In this document: positions 60,681 to 64,000 of the stretch, piece by piece
How positions within the stretch are numbered: the stretch's first letter is position 1
Layout: every line of letters starts with the position of its first letter
Source of the DNA: Nonomuraea typhae
Lineage (GTDB): Bacteria > Actinomycetota > Actinomycetes > Streptosporangiales > Streptosporangiaceae
NCBI RefSeq assembly: GCF_009760925.1
Contig: NZ_VRLV01000001.1
Coordinates: forward strand, 62,001-126,000
Reading direction: 5' to 3'
DNA length: 64,000 nucleotides
The notes under the pieces: model-generated
Told to the model about the DNA's origin: nothing
Databases searched by the model: none
Seen by the model: only the letters and a program-made list of their open reading frames with translations
Program-made: the position numbers and the translations under genes

Positions 60681-62008
60681 GACAGGCGCCGGACGCGGCG
60701 GGTGGACAGGGTGATCTCGCGGAGCTCTCCCCGGGTGACCGCGCAGTCCACCCGGCGGAGCTGGTCCACCACCCAGGCCGCCTGCGGGTTGTAGGTGAGC
60801 TCCTCCGGGCAGGTGTCCAGGACCTTGCGCAACATGGCCGTGGCGCTGGCCGAGTCGCGTTCCATCGAGTGGGCCCTGGCCAGGGACAGGAAGTAGCGCG
60901 CCTGGCGGTCTCTGGCCCGGAGGCGGGTGACGTCGATGCCGTCGGCCATCCGCAGTGCCAGGCGGTGGCGGCCCAGGCGTACGGCCACGGCCACCGCCTG
61001 CGTCTCCACCTCGGCGGCGCCGAACGGGGCGTGAAGGTCGTCGCGGTCCTCGCCCAGGACGCCGGCCAGGAGCCTGGCGCGGTGCAGGTACTCCTCGGCC
61101 CGCGGCACGTCGTTCTCCTCGGCGGCGGCCAGCGCGGCGGTCAGGTAGCAGCCTCCGGCCAGCGCCGATCCGGCGGGTCCTGCGGCGTCGACGTGGTCGA
61201 TCGCGGACAGGCACAGGTGGCGGGCGTCGCCGTACCTGCGCAGGTGGATGAGGACCTCGGCCAGTTCGGCCTGCGCCACCGAGTGCAGCAGAGGCGCGTC
61301 GGCGAGGGCCGCCGCGGCCACGCTACGGTCGGCGGCCAGGAGCGCGAGCGCGTGCTGTCCGCAGCCGCGCAGGAACGCGGAGAACAGCCGGTAGACCTGC
61401 GCGAGATTAGCCGCCCCGCCGGCCTCGCCCGCCCCGCGTGCTCCGCGTGCGCTGCCCGCTTCGTGTTCCGGCTCGTGCGCCCCGTGTGCTCCGCGTGCGC
61501 TGCCCGCTTCGTGTTCCGGCTCGTGCGCCCCGTGTGCTCCGCGTGCGCTGCCCGCTTCGTGTTCCGGCTCGCCCAGTCCGGCCGCCTCGGCCATGAGCAG
61601 CAGCTCCGGCAGCCGCCTGCGCACCTCCGAGTATCGGCGGGGGGACCGCTGCCAGACGTCCCAGGCGGCCGAGACATGGCGGCGCACCCGGTCCGCGCTC
61701 TCGCGCGGCTCCCCGGCCAGCCTCCTCGGGTACAGCAGCGCGTGCCCGATCTCGTCGTACTCACCCTGCGCCCCCATGGCCGGCAGCGCCACCTCGCCCC
61801 CGACGAGCTCGGACAGGTCGCTGATGCGCAGGACGTCGGCGATGCGCAGGATCGTGGAGAGCCTGTCCAGCGGCCGGGCGCCGGTCTCGATCAGGCGCAG
61901 CCACTCCTCGCTGCACCCGACGAGGTTGGCCAGGATCCGCCGGGAGATGCCGCGAGAGCGGCGTACCGCCATGATCCGAGCCCCGTCGACCATGAAGTCG
62001 CTGGTCAT
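60668..62008 (-). CDS. XRE-family regulator with TPR-like domain (second copy of this type)
   Basis: 446 residues. HTH at residues ~10-65 (IMAVRRSRGISRRILANLVG, EEWLRLIETGARPLDRLSTI), then an all-helical TPR-like region (VAQAELAEVLIHLRRYGDAR, SLARAHSMERDSASATAM). Residues ~147-192 are almost perfect 16-residue repeats (EHEAGSARGAHGAHEP). ATG 62008, alternative 61993. It is divergent from the SufS-methyltransferase gene, its probable neighbour in function. Stop codon lies in the 20-bp array. Confidence 0.85.
   Translation of the reverse strand: MTSDFMVDGARIMAVRRSRGISRRILANLVGCSEEWLRLIETGARPLDRLSTILRIADVLRISDLSELVGGEVALPAMGAQGEYDEIGHALLYPRRLAGEPRESADRVRRHVSAAWDVWQRSPRRYSEVRRRLPELLLMAEAAGLGEPEHEAGSARGAHGAHEPEHEAGSARGAHGAHEPEHEAGSARGARGAGEAGGAANLAQVYRLFSAFLRGCGQHALALLAADRSVAAAALADAPLLHSVAQAELAEVLIHLRRYGDARHLCLSAIDHVDAAGPAGSALAGGCYLTAALAAAEENDVPRAEEYLHRARLLAGVLGEDRDDLHAPFGAAEVETQAVAVAVRLGRHRLALRMADGIDVTRLRARDRQARYFLSLARAHSMERDSASATAMLRKVLDTCPEELTYNPQAAWVVDQLRRVDCAVTRGELREITLSTRRVRRLSSAR
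61437..61575. repeat. 48-bp coding tandem repeat, about 2.9 copies
   Basis: Near-identical units begin at about 61439, 61487 and 61535 and encode 16-residue repeats in the XRE-TPR protein. Recent expansion, frame preserved. Confidence 0.9.
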
Positions 62009-62195
62009 GATTTCACGTTAGGCGAGGTTCGGCTCCGGCCCGCCGGCCAGGAACGACGGCAACTTGCTGCCGATAGAGGGGCGGGCGGATCCGGGCTACC
62101 GTGGGAAGGATCGCCTGCCGTACAACTGCAGTTGGATCTCCTCCGATCTCCCGCGCTCAGACTGCCTCTACACCTTTCGGCAGGAGGAGATCACG
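62009..62195. other. Intergenic region between XRE and SufS-methyltransferase genes
   Basis: 187 bp with both divergent promoters; no clear -35/-10. A strong AGGAGGAGA ribosome binding site at 62182-62190 serves the right-hand gene. The frame of that gene is open upstream to a TAG near 62028, without a plausible earlier start. Confidence 0.5.
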
Positions 62196-64000
62196 ATGGG
62201 GTTACTGGACGTCGAAACGATTCGCAAGACCTTCCCCTTCTTCGACCCGGCCGCCGACGGCACGCGTCCGCCCGTCTACCTGGACAGTGCGGCGACCACG
62301 CAGAAGCCGGCCGTGGTCCTGGACGCGCTCAACGCCTACTACACACGTTCCAACGCCAACGTGCACCGCGGCGTCTACCGGCTGGCCGTGGAGGCGACGG
62401 AGCTGTACGAGGGGGCGCGCCGCAAGGTGGCGGCCTTCGTCGGCGCCGCGCGCAGCGAGGAGATCGTGTTCACGAAGAACGCGACCGAGGCCGTCAACCT
62501 GCTCGCCAACGCGCTCATGTGGGCCGATGACGAGCACCGGCTCGGACCCGGCGACGAGATCGTCGTGACCGAGATGGAGCACCACTCGAACCTCATCCCT
62601 TGGCGGCTGGTGGCCGAGCGCGCCGGGGCCAAGATCAGCTATCTGGGCATCACGAACGACGGGCGGCTCGATCTGTCCGCGCTGGAGGAGCGGGTGACCG
62701 AGCGGACCAAGCTGGTCGCGGTCGTGCACGCCTCCAACATCCTCGGCACGGTCAATCCGATCGCCCCCATCGCCGCCCGCGCCGCCGACGTGGGCGCGCT
62801 GCTGCTCGTGGACGCCGCGCAGTCGGTGCCGCACATGGCCATCGACGTGCGGGAACTCGGCGCCGACTTCGTCACCTTCTCCGGGCACAAGATGTGCGGG
62901 CCCACCGGGATCGGGGTGTTGTGGGGCAAGTACGACCTGCTGGCCGCGCTGCCGCCCTTCCTCGGCGGCGGCGAGATGATCGAGACCGTCACGCTGGACG
63001 CGATGGCGTACGCGCCGCCGCCGCTGCGGTTCGAGGCCGGCACGCCGCCGGTCGCGCAGGCCGTCGGGCTCGGCGCCGCCTGCGACTTCCTGGCCGGGCT
63101 CGGCATGGACAACATCGCCGCCCACGACCAGGCGCTCATCGAGTACGCGCTCGACCGCCTCGCCAGGGTGCCGGGCATCCGCTTCATCGGCCCGGAGGAC
63201 ACCGCGGACCGGCTGCCGCTCATGTCGTTCGTCATCGACGGCATCCCGCTCCAGCAGGTGCGCACCGCGCTGGACGGCGCGGGCATCGCCGTCCGCTCGG
63301 GCCACCACTGCGCGCAGCTGGCCTGCAGCCGCTTCGGCATCCCGGCGGCCGTGCGCGCCTCCTTCTACCTGTACAACACACCCGACGAGGTCGACATCCT
63401 GGCCGGCACCCTCGAACGGACGCGGGGCAGCGCGGCCACCGCCGTCAAGACCACCTGGGAGACGCCGTCCGACGCGGCCGACACCGCGCCCGTCCGCCCC
63501 TACAAGGAGATCCTTCTGCCGTCGGTCTTCGAGCCGTGGGGCCGCGCGCTGGTCGGCGCGCTCGCCCCCGCGCCCGGCACCCGCGCGCTCGACGTCGGCA
63601 CCGGACCCGGTACGGTCGCCCGCCTGCTGGCCGCGGCCGTGGGACCCGACGGCGCCGTGGTCGGCACCGACCTCAGCCCCGCCATGCTGGCCCTCGCCAG
63701 GGAGGAGCCGCCCGTGCCCGAGGGCGCGCCCATCCAGTACGTGGAATGCGGCGCCGCCCCGCTGCACGTCTCCGACGGGGCTTTCGACCTGATCACCGTG
63801 CAGCAGGTCCTCCAGTACGTGCCCGACCGCGCGGCCGCCGCCGCGGAGATGCGCAGGGCCGCCCGGCCCGGCGCGCGCGTCGCGGTCGTCACGTGGCTGC
63901 CGCTCGGCCGCAACCCGCTCTTCGCCGCCCTTCACGCCGCCCTGGCCGGCGTTCTCGGCGCCGGCGTGGCGGAGATGTTCGAGGAGCCGTGGTCGCTGGA
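62196..64000 (+). CDS. SufS-type cysteine desulfurase fused to a SAM methyltransferase (runs off right edge)
   Basis: 601 codons visible. Residues 1-~405 are a complete group II cysteine desulfurase: VYLDSAATTQKP, EMEHHSNLIPW, FSGHKMCGPTGIGVL with PLP Lys K232, and SGHHCAQ with the sulfur-accepting Cys C372, then RASFYLYNTPDEVD. A ~35-residue linker leads to a class I SAM methyltransferase with DVGTGPGTVARLL (~466-478) and VVGTDLSPAMLALA; QQVLQYVPDRAAAAAEM follows. It moves sulfur from cysteine as a persulfide; the fused part would methylate a nearby acceptor. ATG 62196 has AGGAGGAGA five bases upstream. Such a fusion is not a standard SUF component. The gene ends beyond the window. Confidence 0.88.
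   Translation, partial: MGLLDVETIRKTFPFFDPAADGTRPPVYLDSAATTQKPAVVLDALNAYYTRSNANVHRGVYRLAVEATELYEGARRKVAAFVGAARSEEIVFTKNATEAVNLLANALMWADDEHRLGPGDEIVVTEMEHHSNLIPWRLVAERAGAKISYLGITNDGRLDLSALEERVTERTKLVAVVHASNILGTVNPIAPIAARAADVGALLLVDAAQSVPHMAIDVRELGADFVTFSGHKMCGPTGIGVLWGKYDLLAALPPFLGGGEMIETVTLDAMAYAPPPLRFEAGTPPVAQAVGLGAACDFLAGLGMDNIAAHDQALIEYALDRLARVPGIRFIGPEDTADRLPLMSFVIDGIPLQQVRTALDGAGIAVRSGHHCAQLACSRFGIPAAVRASFYLYNTPDEVDILAGTLERTRGSAATAVKTTWETPSDAADTAPVRPYKEILLPSVFEPWGRALVGALAPAPGTRALDVGTGPGTVARLLAAAVGPDGAVVGTDLSPAMLALAREEPPVPEGAPIQYVECGAAPLHVSDGAFDLITVQQVLQYVPDRAAAAAEMRRAARPGARVAVVTWLPLGRNPLFAALHAALAGVLGAGVAEMFEEPWSL

Noticed and set aside
62101-62568. 155-codon plus-strand frame starting before the SufS-type gene
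   Set aside because: Ser/Arg/Thr-rich out-of-frame reading of the desulfurase gene; the AGGAGGAGA site serves ATG 62196.
1-64000. tRNA, rRNA, insertion sequences, prophage or integrase
   Set aside because: No cloverleaf-like segment, transposase or integrase motif was recognised by eye; an automated scan for tRNA and ncRNA would settle this.

Overview
The window is very GC-rich (roughly 70% or more) and densely coded, with GTG starts, 4-base start/stop overlaps, AfsR/SARP and MocR regulators, a coenzyme F420 reductase, excalibur and EF-hand proteins, and a GlnA2-type glutamine synthetase. This fits a mycelial actinomycete. The flavour is closest to Nonomuraea or other Streptosporangiaceae, but that genus call is an inference from gene style only. 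No rRNA, tRNA, CRISPR array, transposase or phage module was found.

Layout from left to right. 1-7 kb: a partial FAD oxidoreductase overlapping a DUF305 gene, divergent from DUF3105, then alanine dehydrogenase and an excalibur-domain membrane protein. 4-17 kb: two closely related AfsR/SARP regulators flank a purine-catabolism block (PucR regulator, molybdenum subunit of a xanthine dehydrogenase, EF-hand protein, NCS2 purine permease). Next comes a divergent pair made of an unannotated 47-residue secreted peptide and an XRE-TPR regulator, the most intriguing locus in the window. 17-27 kb: CopC and CopD-CtaG copper genes, a lone HATPase protein, methionine aminopeptidase, an NmrA-DsbA fusion, a large LuxR regulator, a cyclase-family enzyme and a LysR regulator.

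27-37 kb: secreted lipase, amino-acid PLP enzymes divergent from a MocR regulator, and an ABC exporter with its two-component system. 37-43 kb: F420 reductase, panB and an MFS transporter, then a decayed stretch holding two nested-hairpin repeats, a truncated beta-glucosidase, a frameshifted metallo-beta-lactamase-fold gene and a remnant in front of cutA. 43-49 kb: a BlaI/M56 sensor pair beside a DsbA/VKOR disulfide-forming pair that is preceded by twin perfect palindromes, then TetR regulators, a drug-efflux MFS and a frameshifted anchored protein in lower-GC DNA.

49-64 kb: glnA2, an EF-hand protein translationally coupled to a terpene synthase and followed by a free-standing expansin-type domain, an ArsR-like regulator divergent from an MFS across a perfect palindrome, nadE, a beta-helix protein divergent from a TetR with an extra cysteine-rich tail, ogt, a 20-bp tandem array, a second XRE-TPR regulator and, running off the right edge, a SufS-type cysteine desulfurase fused to a methyltransferase.

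Starts, domains and motifs were read by eye from the sequence and its translations. Family assignments rest on motif recognition, not on database searches.
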